From positions 2,331,993-2,381,710 of the forward strand of contig ML976657.1 in assembly GCA_010015655.1 (NCBI GenBank): a DNA stretch of 49,718 nucleotides. The letters run 5' to 3'. Under the pieces are notes generated by a model that was given only the letters and a program-made list of their open reading frames with translations, ran no database searches and was not told where the DNA came from. This document shows positions 10,600 through 19,199 of the stretch, in pieces. The first letter of the stretch is position 1; each line of letters opens with the position of its first letter. The translations under genes were made by a program, and so were the position numbers. The stretch comes from Bimuria novae-zelandiae CBS 107.79 (taxonomy: Eukaryota > Ascomycota > Dothideomycetes > Pleosporales > Didymosphaeriaceae).

Positions 10600-11555
10600 A
10601 TAGACTTCTTATCCTTAAAGTCCACGCGCCTGCCTTTGGCATGTAGGTTAAGGTGATAGTAGTTCTCCTACTAGTGGCGAAATCTATATAAGTAGTTCTT
10701 GCCCTTATCGTTAGAGCTGTCCTTATCTATCTCTTGGATAGTCTTTGCTACTTAAAGCTTTCCTGCTATTGCTGCAAGTTAAAGGGCCCTAGGTCAAGTT
10801 GTCCGTAAGTAGTCCTTATATGTCGCGATCTCGTCTTCTAATAATAGAGTAGTTATCTAGCTAGTGCGCTGTTGCTTAAGATAACTCGCTAGCGCAGGCG
10901 CTCTATACTCTAGATCTACTGCCTTAACAGCTACTAGAAAATCCTCTACTAATTAGTTATCCGCGACGTTTAATAGCGAAACTACATACGCCTGCCTTGT
11001 TACGTTAAGCTAGTCCCTTAGCTAAATTTCTATACTCTTGTCCCTTAGTAGCATATATAATTAGCGATACTTCTCCTTTAGTTCGCGCTTAATTGCGGTT
11101 GTCGTGAGCGATAAGTAGGCCTTAAGGGTAACTAGACGTGTATAAGTAGTATTCTTACCTTATAGTAAGTATAGGTTGCGTTAATGTATAGTGCGCGCTA
11201 TTTTAAAGTTAAAGATAGTAAGCGCTCTCTGCTAACGCTTAAATGCTAGAAGATCTTACTTATACTTCTAATATAAGAATTAGTAGCGCGTAAACCCTTT
11301 GTCGTTAAGATCTTGCTTAGTGTAATTTACTAGTATAGGGATTAGTTCCCTATTTGCCCCTGCGCGTGGCAACGCGTCTTTTAGCTTTGGCGGAGTAGGC
11401 GCTGTTAATTGCCTCAAATCTGCCTCCGGCACGTCAGGATCCACGTACTCCCATAGCCCATGCTGTTGCGCTGTATCTTTACGCAAAAATAGCCATGATT
11501 GCCAGTCCTTGGGCGTCTTAAGGATTACTCCCATCGCTCGGGATGCTGCCTGCAA
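10600..11555 (-). pseudogene. Copia-1 gag
   Basis: A frame starting at 11555 encodes a copia-type Gag N-terminus, with the family motif in which a Trp-containing segment precedes a WEYVDP-like motif (clean for 91 codons, 11280-11555). The rest is interrupted by TAA/TAG. No clear zinc knuckle was found. It forms the particle shell in intact elements. Confidence 0.7.
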
Positions 11556-11682
11556 TTCGGCCGTTATCGTGATTGTATGGAGAGGGCAAACAAATAGTAT
11601 GTGTGAAAGATCAGACGACTAAGAGCAATCACCGACTGCAATAGCTGAGTTGCCCGACAAAACGCTATACCGGGCTTATAAC

Positions 11683-11880
11683 TATGAACCAAATAACTAA
11701 TGTATATCCCCCCGTCTGCCTCTAGAGGTAAGCTATCTCCTATATACCCAGGCGTAAACATCCTAGATAACTGGCAAACAGCAAACAAAAGGAAAATAAG
11801 CCATCAGCTCGGTGGCAAACATCAAAAACAAACAAAAGGAAAATAAGCCATCAGCTCAGTGGCAAACATCAAACCTCACA
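11683..11880 (-). repeat. Copia-1 5' LTR (198 bp)
   Basis: Same length as 6251-6448 with three C/T differences, and the same internal 47-bp duplication (11782-11828, 11829-11875). It is followed by TSD TTTAA. Just upstream on the plus strand, CCGGGCTTATAAC is the reverse complement of the putative primer-binding site. Confidence 0.92.
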
Positions 11881-11885
11881 TTTAA

Positions 11886-13622
11886 TAAGGCGTTATACTT
11901 TAAACCTTCCTATACTAAGACTACTTCTTCTTAAAGGCTTAAGTGCGCTAAGCACTGTAGGTTATATTAATCCTAAGTAAGCTTTATGTAGTCTTTGTCT
12001 TCTCTTAGTCGGGTGTCCCCTATTGTTGTGTTAAGGTCGCGGGGATCCAGGCCCTAAGGAAACCATCCTGTCTCGAATTTCTACTATTAGTATAGTTCGC
12101 AGTTATCCTTAAAGCATGTATGCTACCTATTCTACTTGTGGTGCTTTATCTAGTATATAGGAAAATGCTTATAGTAGTTATTAGGTACATTACACTAGTT
12201 CTTCTTTAAGCGATAATGCTTAGAGTCCCTTAGAATATATATAGTCTAGACTTAGGCCTTAGAATGCTAACGGCATCCTTTGCGCGTGCATTACCACTAT
12301 TTAGCGTAATTATATTACTTAAGTGCCGTTACCTAACGTAGGTACTATTCTAGTAGGCCTTGTAGTTTCTTAGCAAGCTAATAGACGTCCTATGCGTGTA
12401 GTCCTTATATAGTAACCTTCGCTTTGCATTGTAATAAGTAGTGTAACTTACTATTATATATCTAATAGACATTATTGGCGAGCCGCTAATAGATCTAGTG
12501 TTCCTAGAGGACTATTTGTTCCTCCTGCTATTTAGCTAATTCCGGGATCTTTTGTGTAAGATCCACTTTGTTTATTACCGCTAGTGTAAGAGTAGCTATT
12601 GCTACTCGGACGAGGTTAGTTATATTAACTTTAGTTTTCCGCTTTTCGCAGTCCTTAGTAAAGTGTCCTTACTCTTTACAACGTAGGCATGCCTTGTTTT
12701 TAAACCTTTGTTTACGTTCCTTAGGCGAAAGTCTATCCTTTTACTAATAAAACTTCTAGGGCCTCTTGCCCTTATTTGCCTGTTTCTTGTGCCAGCGGGC
12801 TTTATTAGTTATAATAACGTCTCCGTCTTGGTCCCTAGCTACAGGTCGATTTCCCGAGTCCCTCTTAGAAGATATTCGACTGCCATGTTGCTTCTCTAGT
12901 TTTCGCTCGAAGAGGCGATTGTTTACGGTGATAGCGTTGTTTATAAGTTCGTCTAAATTATCTGCCTTTGCCTGGTGTACTAGTTTGTCCTTAACTAATT
13001 CTTTTAGCCAGTTATAATAGGCAATTATAAGTGGGGCTTCTCCCTATCCCTTTAGTTCTGCTATAATCTGCTTGAACTCTAGTATGTAAAGTATCGCCGA
13101 CCTTTCTTGTCGGAGTCGTTAAAGGCGTATCTCTGCCTAGTATTCTTTATTAATCGTGCTAAATATTCTTCTTATAGCCTTGCGAAAGGACTTTTAACTT
13201 TTAAAGGCTTCTTTTATAGCTTCTAATTTGTATTTCTTAAGCTCGCTATGCTTAAGGAAATCGTTAATTATTAGTTAGGCCTATATAGCTGCCTTGTCCT
13301 GCATGTTTATGCAAGCGACTAAGATCTTATCTTATTCTGTCTTAAACCTCCCTAGGTTATAACAGTTAAATAGTTCTATCTGCGTTAGGAACGTTCCTGG
13401 GTAACCCTTTTCAGTGTAGGGTTCTGGCTTTGGGACCTTTGGTTGATGCTTCGCATCCTCCCACTTACTCATCTTCTTGCCCATCTCGTTGATGATTTCT
13501 TGGAGCTGAGAGATCTGAGCTGCTTGTTCGGCCACGACTTCCATAGGGTCTCGGTCCTGGATTCGGGCTATTGGGGCCGGGGCAGCGGGCTTGGCTGCCA
13601 GGGTGGTGCTTAGTCCTGCCAT
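11886..13622 (-). pseudogene. Gypsy-1 gag with intact CCHC zinc knuckle
   Basis: Gag starts at the ATG at 13622 (minus strand) and runs through a Gln/Glu-rich N-terminus and a capsid-like region, with TAG/TAA stops after 13332. A C-X2-C-X4-H-X4-C nucleocapsid knuckle lies at 12648-12689 with all four ligands intact, although a stop falls between the second Cys and the His. This differs from gypsy-2, -3 and -4, where the knuckle cysteines have been turned into tyrosines. The frame is then cut by copia-1 at 11880. Open frames on the plus strand at 12.7-13.0 kb are antisense shadows. Confidence 0.83.
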
Positions 13623-13645
13623 GTCGTACCGTAGGGTAGTTAAAG

Positions 13646-14090
13646 TGTTATGAGGTGCACTCGCTTAGTCTAATCTAGGTTAGGGCGGTAAGGTAATAAG
13701 GCGTCTCACGGGTTATTTAATGGTACGAGTTAATGCGACAATTAAGCGCGGTTAAACAATCTAATCTTATAGCGAATAAGATAACTATTAGTCTATATAG
13801 GAAAAGGTACTCGCATAGAAGATATTTCAGTTGACTACAAGGAGCGTATAAAGGAAACCATCCTGTATATATATCCTCCTTATCCTATAGAGTCCCATGG
13901 TATCCCATATCCTAACCTTGTGGGATCCCATGGGATTTCCTGGAACGTCACGTGACCCTGGGTCACGTGGTCCCATAATATCCCATAGTCTTGGCGCCTG
14001 GGACAGCCTAGGACATTACGTAAGTCGGAGGTGGGGCCTGGTTGTCGTCATAAGGCCTGTCGTCCCACCGTCGACTTCTGGTCCGTAACA
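13646..14090 (-). repeat. Gypsy-1 5' LTR (445 bp)
   Basis: The 445-bp partner of 1478-1922, followed by TSD TATAC at 14091-14095. It keeps a perfect inverted repeat with 10-bp arms CACGTGACCC around one T (13949-13969), so two CACGTG E-box-like sites face each other; in the left copy the outer one has become TACGTG. The gag start codon lies only 24 bp inside this LTR. I recognise no tRNA-type primer-binding site there. Confidence 0.93.
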
Positions 14091-14095
14091 TATAC

Positions 14096-15045
14096 TACCT
14101 TTTATTATTCTGCCTAGTAGATTTTATTAAGCTAGCTAGTATACTAGCCTACCTGCTAGCTAGGTACTAGCTATTAGTAATAATAGCTAGATAATAGATA
14201 ACTTAGGATTCGCCTAGCTAGAGCACTTTAATTAGTATATAGAGTCTTATACTATAGGCACCTAGTGGCTACTTATTCTAGATAGTTATAGTAGCTATGC
14301 TACCCCTTAGTTCTAGGAGTACTATAAGGCACACAGGATCGTTAGCCTCTGTATGCCTGCCCACACAAGCCACCTGCTACAGCCTCTAGATATAGGCTGT
14401 TTCTCACCTCTAAAGACAGCGTATAGACATGAGGTGACTGAGCTGGCCAGACTGTCTATCTATCACGTAGACAAGGAGGAGTTCCTATTAGTGTATCCAC
14501 GTATACGTAGGACAGTCTTTACAGAGCAGAACATCAGGGCTGGCTTTCAAGCTACAGGACTAGTGCCTCCCTATCCAGATAGAGTCCTCTCATGCCTGCC
14601 TGCAGTCAGGACACCGTCACCACTACAGATAGAGCCAGTCTGGACAGCTGAGACGCCTCATACTACTACTCAGGTGGAGCAACAGGCTCGACTTATCCGT
14701 GATCGTCTACAGCGACCGTCTCAGAGCCCTACACAGGAGCTACTTAGACAGCTAGTCAAGGGCTGTCAGCTTGCTATAAACTTAGCAACGCTCCTAGCAG
14801 AGGAGAATAGGAGACTACGTGCTGCCAATCAACGCCGTAGACAGAGGCAGGATAGACGCAGGACGTATATTGCCTCAGGAGGCGCTCTACAGGCTGAGGA
14901 AGGCCAGAGGCTGGCTGCAGAGGCTGAAAGGGTGGTCTCGCAGGTGGAGCAGGAGGACCGTACAGGATGACCACGAGCACCACCTACGTGCAGCAATTGT
15001 CACGTACAAGGACACAGAAGGACTCAGTGTAGACAGAGATCCTAG
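14096..15045 (+). pseudogene. Pogo-B transposase, C-terminal part (DDE core and zinc knuckle)
   Basis: Continues the frame of 814-1477 after the gypsy-1 insertion. The second catalytic Asp (GAT 14281-14283, motif LLILDSYSSY) and third (GAT 14389-14391, motif LLQPLDIGCFSPLK) are intact with 35 residues between them, as in DD35D enzymes. Early TAG codons replace Gln and Trp. The frame is clean from 14353 to a TGA at 14968-14970. Compared with Pogo-A, this TGA replaces an Arg CGA codon (a C to T change). Reading on, a CCHC zinc knuckle follows (14989-15030) with a stop at 15043-15045. The real protein therefore ended in a zinc knuckle that this copy would lose. Confidence 0.85.
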
Positions 15046-15116
15046 CTATTATATGAATCTATTTATAGAAAATTTGACTATCGCGTTGTTGAGCTATCTT
15101 GTAGAAAGCTAGGTCA

Positions 15117-15170
15117 GTTTTGGTGGGGTGGCCAGCTTACTGATCTGGCCAGCTTACTGATCCAATACGT
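15117..15170. repeat. Pogo-B 3' terminal inverted repeat, two 17-bp units
   Basis: Reverse complement of the 5' TIR, with two 17-bp units (15129-15145, 15146-15162) instead of three, ending ACGT before TA. Confidence 0.9.
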
Positions 15171-15395
15171 TAACGTGTTCGAACACTCATCCGCGCACCC
15201 CACCAAAATCGCGACGCGTCTTCCTACAATTGCTCTTTAACAACGTAATAAAATAGGTAGTAAATAGATTTATTAAGTGCGCGCTATCTAGTAGTATACT
15301 AAGTTCTTATATAACCTTGTTCGTAGCACTTGCTATAGGTTAGCGGTGCTAAAGGCCTACTTAGCTACCCCGCCTGCTCTACCTGCTAAAGCACC

Positions 15396-15657
15396 TGTAA
15401 AAATGGCCCCGACTGCGGGTCACTCAATCTATCAACAGTACTAAGGCGATCCCTTTGGGAGGAAAGAAGGGCTAGGGCGAGGGGAATAAATAGGGTGAGA
15501 ACCCTGACAGAGCTAGTCGAGCCCTGTCTCGCGCTGTCACGCGCTAGTCGAGCACTGTCATGCGCTGTCATGCCCGGTCTAGCGCTGTCGCGTGCTGTCA
15601 GGCGCTGTCGAGCGCTGTCCAGGGCTATCGTCAGCTCTCGACCCACACTTCGTGACA
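15396..15657 (-). mobile_element. Solo LTR-a (262 bp) with TSD GCACC, inside Pogo-C
   Basis: A TG...CA sequence (TGTAAAAATG ... CGTGACA on the plus strand) flanked by the 5-bp duplications GCACC at 15391-15395 and 15658-15662. It interrupts the Pogo-C transposase frame exactly, with the coding match continuing on both sides. No internal retroelement sequence remains, so it is a solo LTR left by LTR-LTR recombination. Orientation is inferred from the TGTCACGAAG start on the minus strand. It is GC-richer than its surroundings and little RIP-damaged. Confidence 0.85.
15519..15629. repeat. 10-bp minisatellite inside solo LTR-a
   Basis: About eleven tandem units of consensus NNGCGCTGTC (one unit is 11 bp), for example TCGCGCTGTC, TAGCGCTGTC and GAGCGCTGTC. 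Because 10 is not a multiple of 3, every frame across it reads as a 10-residue repeat (DSAR on the minus strand), which creates two misleading open frames (15386-15661 minus, 15495-15689 plus) that are not genes. Confidence 0.88.
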
Positions 15658-15975
15658 GCACCCTTTTAGCCTCTATAGTAAGTAATTAACCTTCCTCTAC
15701 TTGTATAGCTCCTTTATAAGCTATATAATATTAGCGCTACTACTCTTTACGCTACTACTACTAAATAACTTATTAAAACTTTTTATTCTCTTTTATAAGA
15801 ATTATTACTAAATTTATTATAAGTTAATACCCTTTAACAAGCTAGCAGATAGCCTAGGTAGTAAGACTTTATAAAGGCTAACTAAGGTAGTCTTAGATAA
15901 ATTAAGCCTACTATTTTCGCTAAGTAATAGTATATAGCGTTTTTAATATCTATGTAACCTTAGCGTTAGCTACTA

Positions 15976-16019
15976 CCCTGCCGAGACAGTCAGTGCGCCG
16001 CGACACTAACGCGCCACCC
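15976..16019. repeat. Pogo-D terminal inverted repeat, left (44 bp)
   Basis: Identical as reverse complement to 18058-18101. It is rich in CpG but lacks strong RIP damage. The repeat pairing continues into the flanks (AGCTAC on each side of the TA), which may be chance or a target preference. Confidence 0.95.
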
Positions 16020-16204
16020 CAACACCAGCACCGCAGCCAGCAACATAAGGCTATAGAGTTTTACATAAAAGCTTTTATCGCGAAATTTTCTAAAGTTAAG
16101 ATTTTATAGAGCTGTAGAAGATTGCTAGCTAGTTAAATTATAGATATCTACTTAGTGTTTTAATTATTTGGCCACTGCGCGATGCTAGCGCTAATGGCGT
16201 AGAT

Positions 16205-18011
16205 ATTACTATATTAACGCGTATAGATGCCGGCGTAGGCTTCTTCCTCTTTATAATTATATAAGTAGCTTTTGAAGCATTCTGGCTTCCCTTTTAGCAA
16301 TTTTAAGACGTTTTTAAAGTTATTATTAAGCCTTACGAGCCTGTTAATAAAGGCGTTACTTAGTAGCCTAATTAGCTTTCTTTTTAGTGCGCGTATTTCT
16401 AGCTGCTGCACGCGTAATACGCTTCTCCTATAGTAGATAAGCTTTAAGCTGCCTATTTACTATCTAGATCTCTCTCTGCTTACTTTTCTAGAGTTGTAGT
16501 TGTTGCTTTTTAGCCTTTTGTTGGCTAAGAGAATCGCGCGCCCTCTGTACGTGGGCAGGTGACTAAAAAACAGATCCTCTATGCCACTCATCTGGCTGCT
16601 TAAAAGGTAGAGTCCTGCCCTTTATTTAACGCCGTTTCTGGTTTGTGGGGGCTTCTCGTAGCCCCTGATTCTTATGCTCTAGGAGCTGCTTCTGTATAGA
16701 GATTAAGTGTATAGTGCGACTTAGCTTCTTGGCCTTATCACCTCCCCCTGTATTAATAATAACCTTTAAAAGCTAATCGATTTTGCGCTAATTAGACGCG
16801 CTAAGTACTAAAGTAGAGCTTTCGCGCGATCTCTATTTTAGAGACTTATTTTTATTAAATTAACTAAGGATTAGTGTAGGATCTAGCGGCGAGATACCTA
16901 TATACTTAAAAGCTTTAGTAATTAATTATGGCGTAACTAACGTTGTCTAGGCCCTCTAGAATAGTGTAAAGAAGTCTCTTTTAGCGATTATTAATAGCCC
17001 TTAACTTCTATACACGTATGCGGAGAGCTCGTCGGAGTAGGCGATAGAAAGAGACTTAAATATATAGACGTCTAGAGGCTACAGCGTATAAGTAGCGTAA
17101 GGGGGAAATATCGCAAGGAGGATCTTTTTCTAATTACAGTAGTTAATAAAATCTATAGTAACGTGAGATCTATGCCTATTAAGGACTAAGAGTTGCTACT
17201 ATCGTCGAGCCTTCTCTTTAGTATAGCGATTAAACACTTGTTTTAGCTATTAAAGTCCTATCTCGTTGTTTAACCATCTAGAGGTTGATGAGGTGATAAA
17301 GACTCTATAAGAATTAATGTTAATTTCCTTAACCTAGCTTAATTGTAGAGTCTTAGCGTTAGATCGATAGATTAGTAATGGATTAACAGTAGATCCATCG
17401 GCGCATATACATACGATGAGCGAGATCCACTCACAACTACTATCCTGGATAGATTGCCTCACTTGGCGACTCTCATATATAGGCCTGTCGAAGATCCTTT
17501 TTGACCTGCCGGTGATGCCGAGTAGGAAGCCTTTTTCGTCCATATTATAGGTATGCTAAGGCTCTATGCCATACTTTATAATTTTCTTATGTAGAAGCTT
17601 AAAGTAGAGCCTATATCTTGCGCCTAAATTAGCGTTGTGGCGATTACTATCTAGCCTAGTCATCTATTGCGAGATTAGGGAGTCGGGGTAGCGCTTAATA
17701 AAGTAATTAACCTATTATATAGAGATATCCTTTTTAGCAATAATTAATGTAAAGTTTTAGATTATCTAACGCGTAGGGGGTAGACCTTTCTAAGTAAGAC
17801 GCTGTATATACTATAGGAGCTTAGATTTTTGTTGTTAGTTAAGATTTTAGCAAGTTTATAGTAGCTATGTACGCGCCTGCATGGCGCGTCTATACCAGCG
17901 CGTTAATGTTAACCGCACAACACCAAATTCTTCTGCAATTTTTCTATATGAGAAAGTTTCTCTAGGTTCTCGTGAGTCGATAGCGATGATTGCAGCCTTA
18001 ATCGGATCCAT
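16205..18011 (-). pseudogene. Pogo-D transposase (HTH plus DDE), RIP-killed
   Basis: The ATG at 18011 (minus strand) opens a frame of about 600 codons. N-terminal helix-turn-helix with the segment KIAEEFGVVRLTLTRW, a CENPB-like DNA-binding region, then the DDE core: first Asp GAC at 17538-17540 (residue 158, motif NMDEKGFLLGITGRSKR), second position AAT (Asn) at 17178-17180 (residue 278), third Asp GAC at 17070-17072 (residue 314). The spacing from second to third is 35 residues. A Lys/Arg/Gln-rich tail ends near 16,205. More than 20 TAG/TAA codons stand where Gln or Trp is expected. 17334-17543 is the longest clean piece. The open frame at 16214-16411 is out of phase and is not part of it. 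Confidence 0.88.
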
Positions 18012-18057
18012 ATTAGTGGAGATGCGGCGCGTTAAAGTTAAGGTGCTACATCTATTA

Positions 18058-18101
18058 GGGTGGCGCGTTAGTGTCGCGGCGCACTGACTGTCTCGGCAGG
18101 G
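18058..18101. repeat. Pogo-D terminal inverted repeat, right (44 bp)
   Basis: Perfect partner of 15976-16019. The start codon of the transposase is 47 bp inside this end. Confidence 0.95.
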
Positions 18102-18439
18102 TAGTAGCTGTACGCAACCTTAAGAGGCGAGAAGTAGCCAACATTGAGTGGCTAGAACAGGTGCGACGTATAAGAGGGTATACAGAGCGTAATAATCTTG
18201 TTCTTTGTGTAGTACTTATCGAACTCAGGCGTTGCGTAGCTGCCGTGGCCGTCGAGGATGAGTAGTTAGTAGGCCCCTATCGTACGGGCTTTACCCACTC
18301 GAAGCCTAGGTCGTCCGTAGTCTAGCTATTGTCGCTAATAGCGATAGTCTAATCAGGTGGTAGGCCTTAATACTAGCTAGCTTGGTGGAGCTTCCCTTGC
18401 AGGATTACGAAGGGTAGGATAGACTAGCTAGACGCGTTA
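18102..18439 (-). pseudogene. Pogo-C transposase, DDE core fragment
   Basis: Minus-strand frame from 18,439 to 18,102, with the family segments ASSQSILPF-like, DDLGFEW, LLILDGHGSY and PLKVAY recognisable. The second catalytic Asp is intact (GAC), the third is Asn (PLNVG). A short deletion and frameshift fall between the GFEW segment and the second-Asp motif, near 18.29 kb. The left part is cut by Pogo-D and the right by the copia-2 LTR. Confidence 0.78.
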
Positions 18440-18616
18440 TGTTAGATTTAATAGGGTTTAATAATATTACTAATATGTGCTTAGGTTTTTAATTAATACT
18501 TCCTACTTCTTATCTTTATGCCCTAAGGCCTTTTTAGGTGTTTTAGCTAACTATATTACTAAGCTTTCTAGCCACCTAATTATCGCTAAGGGCCTAGAAC
18601 CTCTACTAATCTAACA
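18440..18616 (-). repeat. Copia-2 LTR (177 bp, 3' end of the element)
   Basis: Begins TGTTAGATTTAATAGG and ends ACTAATCTAACA on the plus strand, giving a TGTTAGAT/ATCTAACA inverted pair. The adjacent CACCCCCTTAGCC is, on the element strand, an AAGGGGGTG polypurine tract as in copia-1 and copia-3. It directly interrupts the Pogo-C transposase. Confidence 0.75.
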
Positions 18617-18656
18617 CACCCCCTTAGCCTAGTGCTTTTTAGTGTCTTAAGCTAGA

Positions 18657-19064
18657 TGTTAGGATCTGAGATCCAGGGAAGGCTGTGCCGGTTTTGTATC
18701 TAATCCCTCATGTCATTCGTCAGGAATGACTGGTTATTGGCGACTATACCGCAAGGCGCGAAGTCACGTGACTGCTCTTCAGGAGCGCTCGTTTGTGAGC
18801 GCTCGCCAGTAAGCAGGAACTAGCCATGTATATAGGAACGCTAAGTATAGCTCTTCTATACTCGTGTTTAATCTAAGTTATTAATTTATTATTTAAATTA
18901 TATTTTAGCTTTAGTTATTTTATTAATAACTGCACACTACTTTAATACTAATAACCTTATTAATACGCGTAAACTATTAACACCCCTTTCTTATTTTACT
19001 AGTACTTTTACCTAAGAACTAATCCTAGTCTTCTTTAGGACTAGCTACCCCGAAGGGCTTAACA
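18657..19064 (+). repeat. Gypsy-2 5' LTR
   Basis: 408 bp. It carries two GAGCGCTC palindromes (about 18,783 and 18,797), a GCCATGTATATAGGAA TATA-like region (about 18,823-18,840) and ends GGGCTTAACA. Less RIP-damaged than the 3' copy. Confidence 0.93.
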
Positions 19065-19199
19065 TCTTAAACACCTTTAATATAAGTACTATAAGGACTC
19101 TTATCTTTTTTATAGCTTCTAATAGCACTAACGTTTAACTAATAAAGAATAGCAATAATAAGGCGCATAAACTTAATTTATATAATAATAACTATAAAC

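Larger units (their letters stand above)
6251..11880 (-). mobile_element. Copia-1: full-length Ty1/copia element inside gypsy-1
   Basis: A 5.63-kb element with two 198-bp LTRs and TSD TTTAA (6246-6250 and 11881-11885). The LTRs differ at three sites, all C/T transitions, so this is the youngest full-length insertion in the left block. The order gag, protease, integrase, RT, RNase H identifies Ty1/copia. A G-rich polypurine tract (reverse complement of 6449-6460) precedes the 3' LTR and a putative primer site GTTATAAGCC follows the 5' LTR, fixing the minus orientation. Confidence 0.93.
1478..14090 (-). mobile_element. Gypsy-1: Ty3/gypsy chromovirus inserted in Pogo-B
   Basis: A 12.6-kb insertion bounded by two 445-bp LTRs starting TGTTAT and ending CCGTAACA, with a 5-bp TSD TATAC at 1473-1477 and 14091-14095. 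About 7.0 kb is gypsy-1 proper and the rest is copia-1. Gag-pol reads on the minus strand, so the right LTR is the 5' LTR. A polypurine tract lies just inside the left LTR (reverse complement of 1923-1941). The order gag, protease, RT, RNase H, integrase, chromodomain is that of chromoviruses. Damage is moderate: long stretches stay in frame with scattered TAG codons. Confidence 0.93.
715..15170 (+). mobile_element. Pogo-B: complete pogo-like transposon split by gypsy-1
   Basis: Both ends are visible: ACGT at 715-718 after TA 713-714, and ACGT at 15167-15170 before TA 15171-15172. Removing gypsy-1 and one copy of its TSD (1478-14095) leaves an element of about 1,838 bp coding for one transposase of 538 codons including the stop. 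The two transposase halves rejoin in frame exactly at the TSD, so gypsy-1 landed in an existing copy. The left TA is shared with Pogo-A and the right TA with Pogo-C. Confidence 0.9.
15290..15973 (-). pseudogene. Pogo-C transposase, C-terminal end
   Basis: Read on the minus strand from 15,973: a segment matching the linker of Pogo-A and -B (motif CQLVKGYQLTINL), then the basic helix, the solo LTR insertion between 15,657 and 15,396, and the zinc-knuckle region near 15,340-15,297. There three of the CCHC ligands and a neighbouring His have become Tyr and a Gln has become a stop. Relative to Pogo-B, about 70 codons between the PLKVAY motif (18.1 kb) and this part are absent, so there is also a deletion at or near the Pogo-D insertion site. 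Confidence 0.75.
15976..18101 (-). mobile_element. Pogo-D: complete 2,126-bp pogo-like transposon
   Basis: Perfect 44-bp terminal inverted repeats (15976-16019 and 18058-18101, starting CCCTGCCGAGACAGTC) flanked by TA on both sides (15974-15975, 18102-18103). The single minus-strand transposase shows no indel through its first 340 codons. It is inserted in Pogo-C. The TIRs share nothing with the ACGT-ended family of Pogo-A, -B, -C and -E, so this is a separate lineage. Confidence 0.95.
15173..18439 (-). mobile_element. Pogo-C: pogo-like transposon, broken by three insertions
   Basis: Its 3' end (ACGT at 15173-15176) abuts the TA that follows Pogo-B. The transposase reads on the minus strand toward 18,439. 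Within it sit a solo LTR (15396-15657), Pogo-D (15976-18101) and, at 18439, the LTR of copia-2. The N-terminal half of the transposase is missing from this side and should lie beyond copia-2, outside the window. The terminus keeps the shared GGTGGGGTG block but has a GTGTTCGAACAC palindrome (15175-15186) in place of the 17-bp repeats. Confidence 0.8.

Noticed and set aside
12708..13017. Two plus-strand open frames opposite gypsy-1 gag
   Set aside because: Antisense to an identified gag with an intact zinc knuckle; no independent coding signal and no Cys cluster.
14774..14983. 69-residue minus-strand open frame
   Set aside because: Antisense shadow of the Pogo-B transposase.
15386..15689. Two overlapping open frames (minus 15386-15661, plus 15495-15689) with repeated DSAR-like residues
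   Set aside because: They are produced by the 10-bp minisatellite in solo LTR-a, whose units lack stops in all frames; no start context or homology.
16214..16411. 65-residue minus-strand open frame at the end of Pogo-D
   Set aside because: One base out of phase with the transposase, whose own frame shows the family-like Lys/Arg-rich tail there.
18104..18265. Plus-strand open frame next to Pogo-D
   Set aside because: Overlaps the Pogo-D TIR and the Pogo-C transposase on the other strand; a shadow.
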